Shown: positions 41,357 through 48,704 of the stretch, piece after piece
Numbering within the stretch: the first letter of the stretch is position 1
Layout: each line of letters begins with the position of its first letter
Assembly: GCA_002418205.1 (NCBI GenBank)
Contig: DIDP01000042.1
Coordinates: 1-60,969 of the forward strand
DNA length: 60,969 nucleotides
Direction of reading: 5' to 3'
Source: Anaerolineales bacterium UBA5797
GTDB taxonomy: Bacteria > Chloroflexota > Anaerolineae > Anaerolineales > Villigracilaceae
Translations under genes and position numbers: made by a program
Notes under the pieces: model-generated
The model's input: only the letters and a program-made list of their open reading frames with translations
The model's database searches: none
What the model was told of the DNA's origin: nothing

Positions 41357-42778
41357 ATGGCATTTCAAATCAAATTTGGCACAGACGGCTGGCGCGGTGA
41401 GATCGCGGAGGATTATACGTTTGATAATGTCCGCCGCGCCGCGCAGGGATTTGCATCTTATCTGCTCGAGCAGGGGTATGCGGGGAAATGGGTGATCGTG
41501 GGACACGATAAAAGGTTTCAATCGGAGGGCTTCGCCGTATCTGCCGCGGAAGTGCTTGCCGCCAACGGATTGAACGTTTACCTCACGGACGGCGCAACGC
41601 CGACCCCTGTGATCGCATACGCGGTGGTGGATAAAAAGGCTTGCGGCGCGGTCAATATCACAGCCTCTCACAACCCTCCCACCGATAACGGCTTCAAGGT
41701 CCGCGACCCGAACGGCGGAGCGATCGATCCCGAGGGGTTGAAGAGGATCGAAGCGCTGATCCCGGACTCGGTCGAGGAAGTGAAGCGTACGGAACTTCGG
41801 GATGCGTTGAAAGATAAGAAAGTCGTCTACTTTGATGCCGCTGAAGCCTACACGGAGCATATCCATAAACTGGTTGACCTGCAAAAGATCAAGGATGCCG
41901 GTTTTACGATCATGGTCGATCCGATGTGGGGCAACGGCGCGGGCTGGTTCACCAAATTACTGGCAGGCGGCAAGACCAAAGTGATGGAGATCCATAACGA
42001 ACGCAACCCGTCCTTTCCTGAAATGAAGCGTCCGGAACCGATCCGCCCGAACATCGACGTTGGACTGAAAGCGACGGTTGAAAACAAGGCGGATGTATTG
42101 CTCATCACGGACGGTGACGCGGACCGCTGCGGCATCGGCGATGAGAACGGGGAATTCATCAACCAATTGCGTGTGTATGCCCTGCTGGCGTTATACCTGC
42201 TCGAAGTGCGCGGTGAGCGCGGCGACATCGTCAAGACGCTTTCGACGACCACCATGCTCAATAAACTTGGCAAACTTTATAATGTCCCCGTTCACGAGAC
42301 CGGTGTGGGATTTAAATACGTCGCTCCAAAAATGATCGAGACCAATGCACTTATCGGCGGCGAGGAAAGCGGCGGATATGCCTTCCGCGACAACGTGCCA
42401 GAGCGAGATGGGATCCTGGCTGGTCTGTACTTCCTCGACTTCATGGTGCAAACCGGGAAGAAACCCACCGAACTTCTCAAGATGCTGTTCGACAAAGTCG
42501 GTGAACATTTCTACGACCGCGTGGATACCCCCTTCAGCGGTGACCGTAAGAACCGCGAACAAATGATCATCGATGCCAGGCCGAAAGAGATCGGTGGATT
42601 GAAAGTGACCGGCCTCGTCACTGTGGATGGTTTCCAGTTCAAGCTCGAGGATGGCGGCTGGCTGCTCATCCGCTTCAGCGGCACGGAGCCGATCATGCGC
42701 ATCTATTGTGAGACCACCCATCAAGACAAAGTGCAGGCAATTTTGGATGATGGCTTAAAAATTGCCGGAATAAAATAA
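41357..42778 (+). CDS. Phosphoglucomutase/phosphomannomutase
   Basis: Alpha-D-phosphohexomutase interconverting hexose 1- and 6-phosphates. The phosphoserine is Ser104 in TASHNP, the magnesium loop is DGDADRCG (about 247-254), and the sugar-binding loop is GGEESGG (about 334-340). RFSGTEPIMRIY is the phosphate-binding loop of domain 4. All four domains are present, and the 473-aa length is normal for the PGM/PMM group. A TATAAT and GGGAGAAG precede ATG 41357, and a terminator follows, so it is monocistronic. Glucose against mannose preference is not deducible. It could supply sugar nucleotides for glycan synthesis. Confidence 0.95.
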   Translation: MAFQIKFGTDGWRGEIAEDYTFDNVRRAAQGFASYLLEQGYAGKWVIVGHDKRFQSEGFAVSAAEVLAANGLNVYLTDGATPTPVIAYAVVDKKACGAVNITASHNPPTDNGFKVRDPNGGAIDPEGLKRIEALIPDSVEEVKRTELRDALKDKKVVYFDAAEAYTEHIHKLVDLQKIKDAGFTIMVDPMWGNGAGWFTKLLAGGKTKVMEIHNERNPSFPEMKRPEPIRPNIDVGLKATVENKADVLLITDGDADRCGIGDENGEFINQLRVYALLALYLLEVRGERGDIVKTLSTTTMLNKLGKLYNVPVHETGVGFKYVAPKMIETNALIGGEESGGYAFRDNVPERDGILAGLYFLDFMVQTGKKPTELLKMLFDKVGEHFYDRVDTPFSGDRKNREQMIIDARPKEIGGLKVTGLVTVDGFQFKLEDGGWLLIRFSGTEPIMRIYCETTHQDKVQAILDDGLKIAGIK

Positions 42779-42823
42779 TCCGGACATTGAGTCTGGTCTC
42801 CAAGCAAGAACCGAAGACAATCG

Positions 42824-42853
42824 AGTCCCGCTATCATGCTCGCGGGACTTTTC
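42824..42853 (+). terminator. Terminator after the phosphohexomutase gene
   Basis: An 8-bp stem AGTCCCGC/GCGGGACT (42824-42831, 42842-42849) followed by a T run. Confidence 0.8.
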
Positions 42854-42918
42854 ATTCTAAGGATGTTCTACATCCGTTTCCGTGACCATGTTCATATTCC
42901 GCAAGACGGTTTATCTGT

Positions 42919-42924
42919 TATAAT
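42919..42924 (+). promoter_or_regulatory. -10 box of the tatD operon
   Basis: TATAAT lies 21 nt before ATG 42946. No strong ribosome binding site lies between. Confidence 0.5.
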
Positions 42925-42945
42925 TTTCACAATCTTTGTCCGATT

Positions 42946-43776
42946 ATGTTGACCGATACACATTGCCACCTTTACTTCAATAAGTTTGATGAAGACCGCG
43001 ACGCGGTCATCCAACGCGCCAGCGAAGTCGGCGTCGAAAAGATTCTCATCCCTGCCCTAGAACTGGAATCGAGCAAGGCAGTCATTCAACTGGCAGGTTC
43101 GCATCCAAACCTTTTTGCGGCAGTTGGTTTCCACCCAACGGATCTGGACCATTGGGATGGGACATCCGTCAAAAATCTTCTTCAACTTGCACAATCTACC
43201 GACAAGGTCGTTGCCATCGGCGAGATCGGGCTTGATTATTATTGGGTCAAGGAACCTGACAAACAGGCGAAACAACGCGAAGCTCTGAAACAGCAACTTC
43301 GACTCGCCCAGCAGGTCAATAAACCGGTTATCATCCACATGCGCGAGGCAAACGACGCGTGGCTTGGACAGGCATCGGTTGACCTGCTTGCAATCCTCAC
43401 GGAATGGCAGCAGGGATTGCAGGCACAAGATCATCTGCTGGCAAAGAAGCCAGGCGTACTGCATTCCTTCAATGGGACTCTCGAGACTGCACAAACGGCG
43501 ATCCGCCACAATTTCTACATCGGCGTGACAGGACCCGTCACATACAAGAATGCGGACGAAAAGCGCCGGATCATCCGCCAATTGCCGCTCGAGAGGCTTC
43601 TCATCGAAACGGATGCACCCTTCCTCACGCCGGTCCCGCATCGGGGCAAACGCAACGAACCTGCATTCGTGGCGCATATTGCTGATAAAATTGCAGAAAT
43701 TCACATGACAACCCGCGAACAGGTCGCTGAAATTACCAGTGGCAACGCGAACACCCTGTTCGGTTGGGGAGGCTGA
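42946..43776 (+). CDS. TatD family metal-dependent DNase/hydrolase
   Basis: Amidohydrolase-fold enzyme; known TatD proteins are 3'-5' exonucleases or D-aminoacyl-tRNA deacylase-like. Metal ligands are visible: His in DTHCH (4-8), Glu in AIGEIGLDY, His in VIIHMREA and in VLHSFNG, Asp in LLIETDAP. The C-terminal PHRGKRNEPAFV is typical. The 276-aa length is slightly longer than usual because of an insert after the third motif (ILTEWQQGLQAQDHLLAKK). It starts an apparent operon with a polyprenyl synthase 3 bp downstream and YceD further on. Confidence 0.94.
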   Translation: MLTDTHCHLYFNKFDEDRDAVIQRASEVGVEKILIPALELESSKAVIQLAGSHPNLFAAVGFHPTDLDHWDGTSVKNLLQLAQSTDKVVAIGEIGLDYYWVKEPDKQAKQREALKQQLRLAQQVNKPVIIHMREANDAWLGQASVDLLAILTEWQQGLQAQDHLLAKKPGVLHSFNGTLETAQTAIRHNFYIGVTGPVTYKNADEKRRIIRQLPLERLLIETDAPFLTPVPHRGKRNEPAFVAHIADKIAEIHMTTREQVAEITSGNANTLFGWGG

Positions 43777-43779
43777 CGT

Positions 43780-44748
43780 TTGAGCACGGTTACTTTTTTC
43801 ACATCAGTGCAGGATCAACTTCAATTCGTGGAACAACGGATTCGAGACCAGGCCGGGGAGGAACATCATCCGGACCTACGGTCGGCCCTCGAACATTTAT
43901 TATCCGCGGGAGGCAAACGCATCAGACCGACCCTGGGCCTGCTCGTCGGGAACATGCTGGGTGCCCCCGAGGAAAAACTCATCACCCTCGGCGCCTCTGT
44001 GGAACTGTTGCACACCGCAACATTGGTCCACGACGACCTCATCGACGGCGCGTTGCTCCGTCGAGGCATGCCCACGTTGAACGCGCGCTGGTCCCCCGCC
44101 GCGACCGTCCTGACCGGCGACTTCCTGTTTGCACGCGCTGCCAAACTCGCCGCAGAGACCGATTACCTGCCGCTCATGAAACTCTTTGCCGATACGCTGG
44201 CGACCATCGTCAACGGCGAATTGACGCAAATGTTCTCGGCACGCGGCGTCATCGAACGGAACAATTACTACGAGCGTATCTACGCCAAGACCGCTTCCCT
44301 TTTTGAAATGTCCGCGCTGGCAGCAGCGATGGTGGCAACCGAGGATGAGGATGTACGCGGCTCGATGAAGGTCTTCGGCTATGAAGTGGGCATGGCATTC
44401 CAGATCGTGGATGACATCCTCGATTTCACCGGCGAGCAATCCGCGGTCGGCAAGCCGATAGGCTCCGACCTGTTGAACGGACTCGTCACCCTGCCTGCCA
44501 TTTACTTTGCGGAGGCAAACCCGGGTAACGAGGATGTTCTGTCCCTGCCCGAGGGCGGTTGGAAAGACACGGACCGCGTACAGCGTCTTGTAGATGGGAT
44601 TCGTCAGAGCGCTGCCATCCGCCAGGCCATGGACGAAGCCCGCCAGGCTGTCAGCCGCGCGCTAAGAACATTGGAAGTCGCGCCAGCCTCCCCTGAGAAG
44701 GACGCGCTGGCAAATCTGGCGATGTTCATCGTCGATCGAAAAATCTAG
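43780..44748 (+). CDS. Polyprenyl (trans-isoprenyl) diphosphate synthase
   Basis: It condenses isopentenyl diphosphate onto allylic diphosphates to make quinone side chains or lipid carriers. The first Asp-rich motif is DDLID (about residues 83-87; HDDLIDGALLRRG), the second is FQIVDDILDF, and GGKRIRP is the substrate-binding motif. Five or more residues upstream of the first motif (LLHTATLVH) are small-to-medium, consistent with a long-chain product. The start is TTG 43780, supported by GGGGAGG 7 nt upstream. It follows tatD closely and precedes yceD by 66 bp. Confidence 0.95.
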   Translation: MSTVTFFTSVQDQLQFVEQRIRDQAGEEHHPDLRSALEHLLSAGGKRIRPTLGLLVGNMLGAPEEKLITLGASVELLHTATLVHDDLIDGALLRRGMPTLNARWSPAATVLTGDFLFARAAKLAAETDYLPLMKLFADTLATIVNGELTQMFSARGVIERNNYYERIYAKTASLFEMSALAAAMVATEDEDVRGSMKVFGYEVGMAFQIVDDILDFTGEQSAVGKPIGSDLLNGLVTLPAIYFAEANPGNEDVLSLPEGGWKDTDRVQRLVDGIRQSAAIRQAMDEARQAVSRALRTLEVAPASPEKDALANLAMFIVDRKI

Positions 44749-44814
44749 TTTGGAGTCAGGAGTCTGCACCTGTTTCAGAATCGCAAACTGACTGATTCCA
44801 AAGTCCATATTCCC

Positions 44815-45321
44815 ATGCCCAATCCACGTAAACCATTCCGCATCAACGTCGGCTTCATTGTCCATGAAGAGGTTGGCTATAGTCACGAGATCCCGCTTGA
44901 GTTCGAAAAGGCGGTGCTTGGCGAAGACCTGGAACTTGCCCATTTTGCGGGCTCGGTCCAGATCGGCCGCACACCGCAGGGACTGGTCGTCCAGGGGAGT
45001 TTCGAGGGCGAGATCATGCTTGAGTGTGTGCGTTGTTTGAGGAAATTCCCCTATCAACTTAAATGGGAGTTGACCGAGCTTTACGCTTTCAATAAAAAAT
45101 CGGTCAGCGAGTCGGGGCTGTTGCTGCCGGAAAGCGCGCAGATCGAGCTTGCCCCACTATTGCGGGAATATGCCCTGCTTGAGATCCCGATCAACCCGCT
45201 GCATTCGCCGGATTGCAAGGGGTTGTGCATCGAATGCGGACAGGACTTGAACGTGAGAGATTGCGGTCACAGCCAGCACGATGAAGATTCGCCTTTTTCC
45301 GTCCTGAAGAATTTATTGTAG
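44815..45321 (+). CDS. YceD/DUF177 family protein with metal-binding Cys
   Basis: A 168-aa member of the YceD/DUF177 family, usually encoded before rpmF and implicated in 23S rRNA maturation or ribosome assembly. Family marks are LECVRCLRKF (C-x2-C) and CKGLCIECGQDLN with a further Cys in VRDCGHSQ. The C-terminal Cys cluster could bind zinc. In contrast to the normal order, rpmF does not follow; the metG leader region comes 13 bp after the stop. ATG 44815 has no strong ribosome binding site. Part of the tatD to yceD transcription unit. Confidence 0.9.
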   Translation: MPNPRKPFRINVGFIVHEEVGYSHEIPLEFEKAVLGEDLELAHFAGSVQIGRTPQGLVVQGSFEGEIMLECVRCLRKFPYQLKWELTELYAFNKKSVSESGLLLPESAQIELAPLLREYALLEIPINPLHSPDCKGLCIECGQDLNVRDCGHSQHDEDSPFSVLKNLL

Positions 45322-45327
45322 TAAAAT
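45322..45327 (+). promoter_or_regulatory. -10 box of the metG leader transcript
   Basis: TAAAAT (within TAGTAAAAT) is followed by 7 nt and then ATG 45335. The same TAGTAAAAT precedes mutS at the same distance. A leaderless leader ORF is implied. Confidence 0.5.
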
Positions 45328-45334
45328 TACTGCC

Positions 45335-45427
45335 ATGAATTTCAAATTTGCTTTCCCAATGGTGACACTGACCATGTCCATGCGAATGCGGATGGAGATG
45401 TCGAGCCGCGGCTGGAAAGCACGTTAG
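45335..45427 (+). CDS. Methionine-rich leader peptide of metG, 30 aa
   Basis: ATG 45335 to TAG 45425-45427 encodes MNFKFAFPMVTLTMSM, then RMRMEMSSRGWKAR. Seven of 30 residues are Met, and residues 14, 16, 18, 20 and 22 are Met in strict alternation. It is too short and too biased for a normal enzyme but ideal as a sensor of charged tRNA-Met. It is followed by a terminator (45449-45483) and then metG, with an alternative antiterminator pairing that overlaps the end of the leader ORF. The start has no ribosome binding site and sits 7 nt after a -10 box, so initiation may be leaderless. The sequence facts are direct; the regulatory role is inferred from the architecture of classical attenuators. 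Confidence 0.8.
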   Translation: MNFKFAFPMVTLTMSMRMRMEMSSRGWKAR

Positions 45428-45467
45428 GTCGTTTTGTCGGAGATACACGGGCTGTCCAGTGACGCGG
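45406..45467 (+). promoter_or_regulatory. Candidate antiterminator of the metG attenuator
   Basis: 45406-45416 (CCGCGGCTGGA) can pair with 45455-45460 (TCCAGT) and 45463-45467 (CGCGG), leaving a 2-nt bulge (GA). This gives ten Watson-Crick pairs and one G-U. It uses both arms of the terminator and so excludes it. A ribosome stalled on the Met codons 45374-45400 leaves 45406-45416 free, whereas one reaching the stop at 45425 covers it. Confidence 0.6.
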
Positions 45468-45483
45468 GCAGCCTTTTTGTTTG
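45449..45483 (+). terminator. Attenuator terminator upstream of metG
   Basis: The stem GGCTGTCC/GGGCAGCC (45450-45457, 45466-45473; one G-U) has an 8-nt loop and is followed by TTTTTGTTTG. It lies 139 nt before the metG start, inside its leader. Confidence 0.8.
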
Positions 45484-45541
45484 TAAATATCATGTCTTTG
45501 CGACCTACTGGAAGCAATCTCATGTAACCACAAAAATAAAC

Positions 45542-45598
45542 TTGCGAGGAGATTGCTTCGTCGATCTTCGACTTCGTTCCGCCCAGACCTCCTCGCAA
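45542..45598. repeat. Dispersed hairpin repeat in the metG leader
   Basis: TTGCGAGGAG (45542-45551) is perfectly repeated in inverse at 45589-45598, around a GATTGCTTCG-type interior. It resembles the elements at 909 and 3299 and lies between the attenuator and the metG ribosome binding site. Confidence 0.5.
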
Positions 45599-45621
45599 CG
45601 ACACTTGAACTGGAGGCACGA

Positions 45622-47421
45622 ATGCCTGAAAATATTTTGATCGCCATTGCCTGGCCTTATGCCAACGCCGAAATCCACGTAGGGAACATCACCGGCTCCC
45701 ACCTGCCCGGTGACATCGTCGCGCGCTATCATCGCCTGAAAGGGAACAGGGTCCTCATGGTCAGCGGCACGGATTCGCACGGCACCCCCATCACCATCGC
45801 AGCGGACAAGGAGGGCAAGCCTGTCGAGGATGTGTACAAGAATTACCACGATGGCTTTCTCGAACTGTTCCGCGGATTTGGCATCTCGTACGATCTTTTT
45901 ACATCCACGCACACCGAAAACCATTTCAAGGTGTCGCAAGCCATATTCCTTGCATTGCAGAGGAACGGGTACGTCTTCAAGCAAACATCCAAACAATGGT
46001 ATTCCCCGGCCGCAAAACGCTTCCTGCCTGACCGCTACGTCGAAGGCACGTGCTACATCTGCGGCTTCGAGGGTGCGCGCTCCGATCAATGCGACAACTG
46101 CGGCAACGTGCTCGAACCGGAGAAACTCATCAACCCGCGCGCGAAAACGGGCGACGGCAAACTCGAATTGCGCGAGACCGAACATTTTTATCTCGATCTC
46201 TCGAAGCTCGAACCCGATGTCAAAAAGTTCCTGCAGGACCGTTCCAGCTACATGCGCGACACCGTGCTCGGCGAGTCATTGGCAAAGATCGAGTCCGAGG
46301 GGCTCAAGCCGCGCTCCATCACGCGCGACCTCGATTGGGGCATCCCCGTCCCGGTGGACGAGGCGGGCTGGGAGGAGAAAAAACTCTACGTGTGGTTCGA
46401 AGCGGTCATCGGCTACCTCTCCGCTGCCATCGAGTGGGCGCAGGTATCGGGTCAGAAGGACGCGTGGCGCGAGTGGTGGGCAAATCCCGCGGCGCGCCAG
46501 TTCTACTTCATCGGCAAGGACAACATCTTTTTCCACTGCTCCCAATGGCCCGCGCAACTGATGGGCGCGGGCGGCGCGTTCATGGATATTTTCGCGGGCG
46601 AGGAGGTCCCGCTCACACTTCCCTACGACATCCCTGCTAACCAGTTCATGAACCTTGAAGGGAAGAAGATCAGCGGTTCGCGCAATTGGGCTGTGTGGGG
46701 ACGCGACGCCTTGACGCGGTATGATCCCGACGCCCTGCGCTATTACCTGACCGTCAACATGCCCGAAGCCAAGGACAGCGATTGGGACTGGGCGGAGTTC
46801 GTGGCGCGCAATAACAATGAGCTGGTGGCGACCTGGGGCAACCTCGCCAACCGCGTGTTATCGTTCGCGTACAAACACTGGGAGGGGCATGTCCCGCCTG
46901 TGGATGAAAATGCGCTTCGCCGCGCGGACCTCGACCTGCTCGCCGTCATCGAAAACGGATTCAGCACCGTCGGCGCGGAACTCGAAGCTGTGCGCCTGCG
47001 GTCTGCCCTCGGTGAAGCGATGAAACTCGCCACCGCGGTGAACCAGTACCTCGACGTCAACGCGCCGTGGACCGCCATCAAAGCGGACAAAGACTCCGCC
47101 GCGTTGACGGTCTTCACCGCCCTTAAAGCCATCGACTCGCTCAAGGTGCTCTTCTCCCCCTTCCTGCCGTTCACCTCCGAGAAGCTAAACAGCTTCTTTG
47201 ACTATGAGACTCCGCTCTTCGGCGAGCAGTACGTTGAAGAGATTCAAGACGCGCTCGGCACGCATACTGGGCTGCGTTACCGCGTGGGACGCGATAATAT
47301 CTCGTCCCACTGGAAACCCAGCGACCTGAAACCGGGAGGGAAACTGAATCAACCGGGTCCGCTTTTCAAGAAACTGGAGGAAAGTGTCATCGAGGAGGAA
47401 CGGGCGAGATTGGGGAAGTAA
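45622..47421 (+). CDS. metG: Methionyl-tRNA synthetase
   Basis: It charges tRNA-Met for initiation and elongation. Class I motif HIGH appears as HVGN (IHVGNITGSH), and the zinc-binding insert has CYICG and CDNCG. The KMSKS motif reads KISGS (EGKKISGSRNWAVWG): the first Lys and both Ser are kept, the second Lys is Gly. DGAVGGxx-type tRNA anticodon residues lie in the helical C-terminal domain (ANRVLSFAYKHW). The enzyme is 599 aa, without the EMAP-like C-terminal domain. ATG 45622 follows TGGAGG; the upstream in-frame start at 45553 lies in a repeat. A Met-rich leader peptide and attenuator precede it, and a terminator follows. Confidence 0.96.
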   Translation: MPENILIAIAWPYANAEIHVGNITGSHLPGDIVARYHRLKGNRVLMVSGTDSHGTPITIAADKEGKPVEDVYKNYHDGFLELFRGFGISYDLFTSTHTENHFKVSQAIFLALQRNGYVFKQTSKQWYSPAAKRFLPDRYVEGTCYICGFEGARSDQCDNCGNVLEPEKLINPRAKTGDGKLELRETEHFYLDLSKLEPDVKKFLQDRSSYMRDTVLGESLAKIESEGLKPRSITRDLDWGIPVPVDEAGWEEKKLYVWFEAVIGYLSAAIEWAQVSGQKDAWREWWANPAARQFYFIGKDNIFFHCSQWPAQLMGAGGAFMDIFAGEEVPLTLPYDIPANQFMNLEGKKISGSRNWAVWGRDALTRYDPDALRYYLTVNMPEAKDSDWDWAEFVARNNNELVATWGNLANRVLSFAYKHWEGHVPPVDENALRRADLDLLAVIENGFSTVGAELEAVRLRSALGEAMKLATAVNQYLDVNAPWTAIKADKDSAALTVFTALKAIDSLKVLFSPFLPFTSEKLNSFFDYETPLFGEQYVEEIQDALGTHTGLRYRVGRDNISSHWKPSDLKPGGKLNQPGPLFKKLEESVIEEERARLGK

Positions 47422-47423
47422 AA

Positions 47424-47460
47424 CAACAAATCGGATGTCGTTATGACATCCGATTTGTTG
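47424..47460 (+). terminator. Hairpin terminator after metG
   Basis: A 16-bp perfect stem (47424-47439, 47445-47460) with loop GTTAT. The right arm ends ATTTGTTG, and no long T tract follows. It starts 3 nt after the metG stop. Confidence 0.75.
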
Positions 47461-47562
47461 TAGCTTGTAAAGCATGGCAGAGGAAGATTCGGGGTTGCGA
47501 TTGGCAATGTACATGGTTCACAATTCATAATCCAAGAATAAAATTGTAGCTTTGCAGTAAGG

Positions 47563-48594
47563 TTATTCAAGTTGCGACTTTTTTTGATCGTAGGAGCTTT
47601 TTAATCTTTTGAGTTTCTCACTTTGGATCTGTAATTTCTTTTTTAGATCAGGAGTTATTGCTAGTTTTTTTACAAAACCATCAAACCCAATTAAGAATCC
47701 AAGATAGAAAAAACCTATTAGACCTATAACCCATCCTAACCACGATAATCGAATCAAGCCTAATACAACAAAAGCTCCAATAGTCAACAAGGCAATTTGA
47801 GAACCAAATCTAATAAACATAAATAAATATTTTCGATCTGCGCGCATGGTTTGCCAAAGATCATTTGCAAGCGAATCGTCGGAATCTACTGATAATGATG
47901 AGTTAATCTTCTCTAAAGAACGTAATAACTTAGTTTCTTCACGGATAATAGCCTCATCACCAGCCAATTGACCCCTACGAGCTCTTATTTCATTTTCCAA
48001 TCGGCTATATTCTCGCAATTCAGCTCGCATTTGCTCCAAGTTACCTGCACCGACATTTCCGTCAGTTTCTGTTCGAGAATCAACTGAATTACTTTGTACG
48101 CGCATTAGATTCTCTGCAATTCGCTTTTGAACAATTGCCTGTTTTTCGCGAATTATTACCTGTTCTTTTCTAAGATTCAAAGAAGAAAGCAAGCTTCTGT
48201 AATTACTATCCTTTTCTTTACCAAAGTAATCAATCCACTGAATAAATCTAAGTCCGCGTGGGACATTGCAATTCTCCAGCCTCAATGGGACCAGAAATAT
48301 TGTGTCCTCTGGTTTTTCCAAAGAAATCTCTCTTGCATATCGCAATTCTTTTTGAACAAATCCCTCTTTATTTACTGAGTTATTGGAAAGGCAAATGACA
48401 ACAATGTCTGATCTTTCAACCGTCTCCTCAATATGCAAGCGCCATTCTTGTCCCGGCAACAAATTCTCCTCATCCAGCCAAGGATCGATCCAACCTTCTG
48501 CGAGGAGTCGCTGATACAACTCACGGACAACAGGCTTATCCTGCGAGGCGTGGCAAAGAAATACGCGGAGTTTACGGTCAGTACCTGTCATCAT
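47563..48594 (-). CDS. TIR-domain membrane protein
   Basis: An N-terminal TIR domain (about 8-125): VFLCHASQDKPVV, WIDPWLDEENLLPGQEW, IVVICLSNNSVNKEGFV, and the Glu of FVQKELRYA at the position of the catalytic Glu in NADase TIR domains. A charged coiled coil follows (about 140-235), then two hydrophobic helices (about 255-305) and a basic, helical tail (KKKLQIQSEKLKRLKSSYDQKKSQLE). Known bacterial TIR proteins cleave NAD in antiphage defence or act as scaffolds; no other defence gene adjoins. It is clearly AT-richer than metG and the DUF2652 genes around it, suggesting acquisition. ATG 48594 follows GGGGAATCC. Confidence 0.88.
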   Translation of the reverse strand: MMTGTDRKLRVFLCHASQDKPVVRELYQRLLAEGWIDPWLDEENLLPGQEWRLHIEETVERSDIVVICLSNNSVNKEGFVQKELRYAREISLEKPEDTIFLVPLRLENCNVPRGLRFIQWIDYFGKEKDSNYRSLLSSLNLRKEQVIIREKQAIVQKRIAENLMRVQSNSVDSRTETDGNVGAGNLEQMRAELREYSRLENEIRARRGQLAGDEAIIREETKLLRSLEKINSSLSVDSDDSLANDLWQTMRADRKYLFMFIRFGSQIALLTIGAFVVLGLIRLSWLGWVIGLIGFFYLGFLIGFDGFVKKLAITPDLKKKLQIQSEKLKRLKSSYDQKKSQLE

Positions 48595-48704
48595 GGATTC
48601 CCCGGCGGGATTTACAAATTATACGGCAAATTCAACCCTAAAACAGAATTTATCATGCTATACTGATTGCGACAAGCCTTCTCCAATTTATCAAGGAATA
48701 CGAA

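Noticed and set aside
45322..45621. T-box or SAM riboswitch before metG
   Set aside because: No AGGGTGG-type T-box core or SAM aptamer pattern; a Met-rich ORF with attenuator explains the region better.
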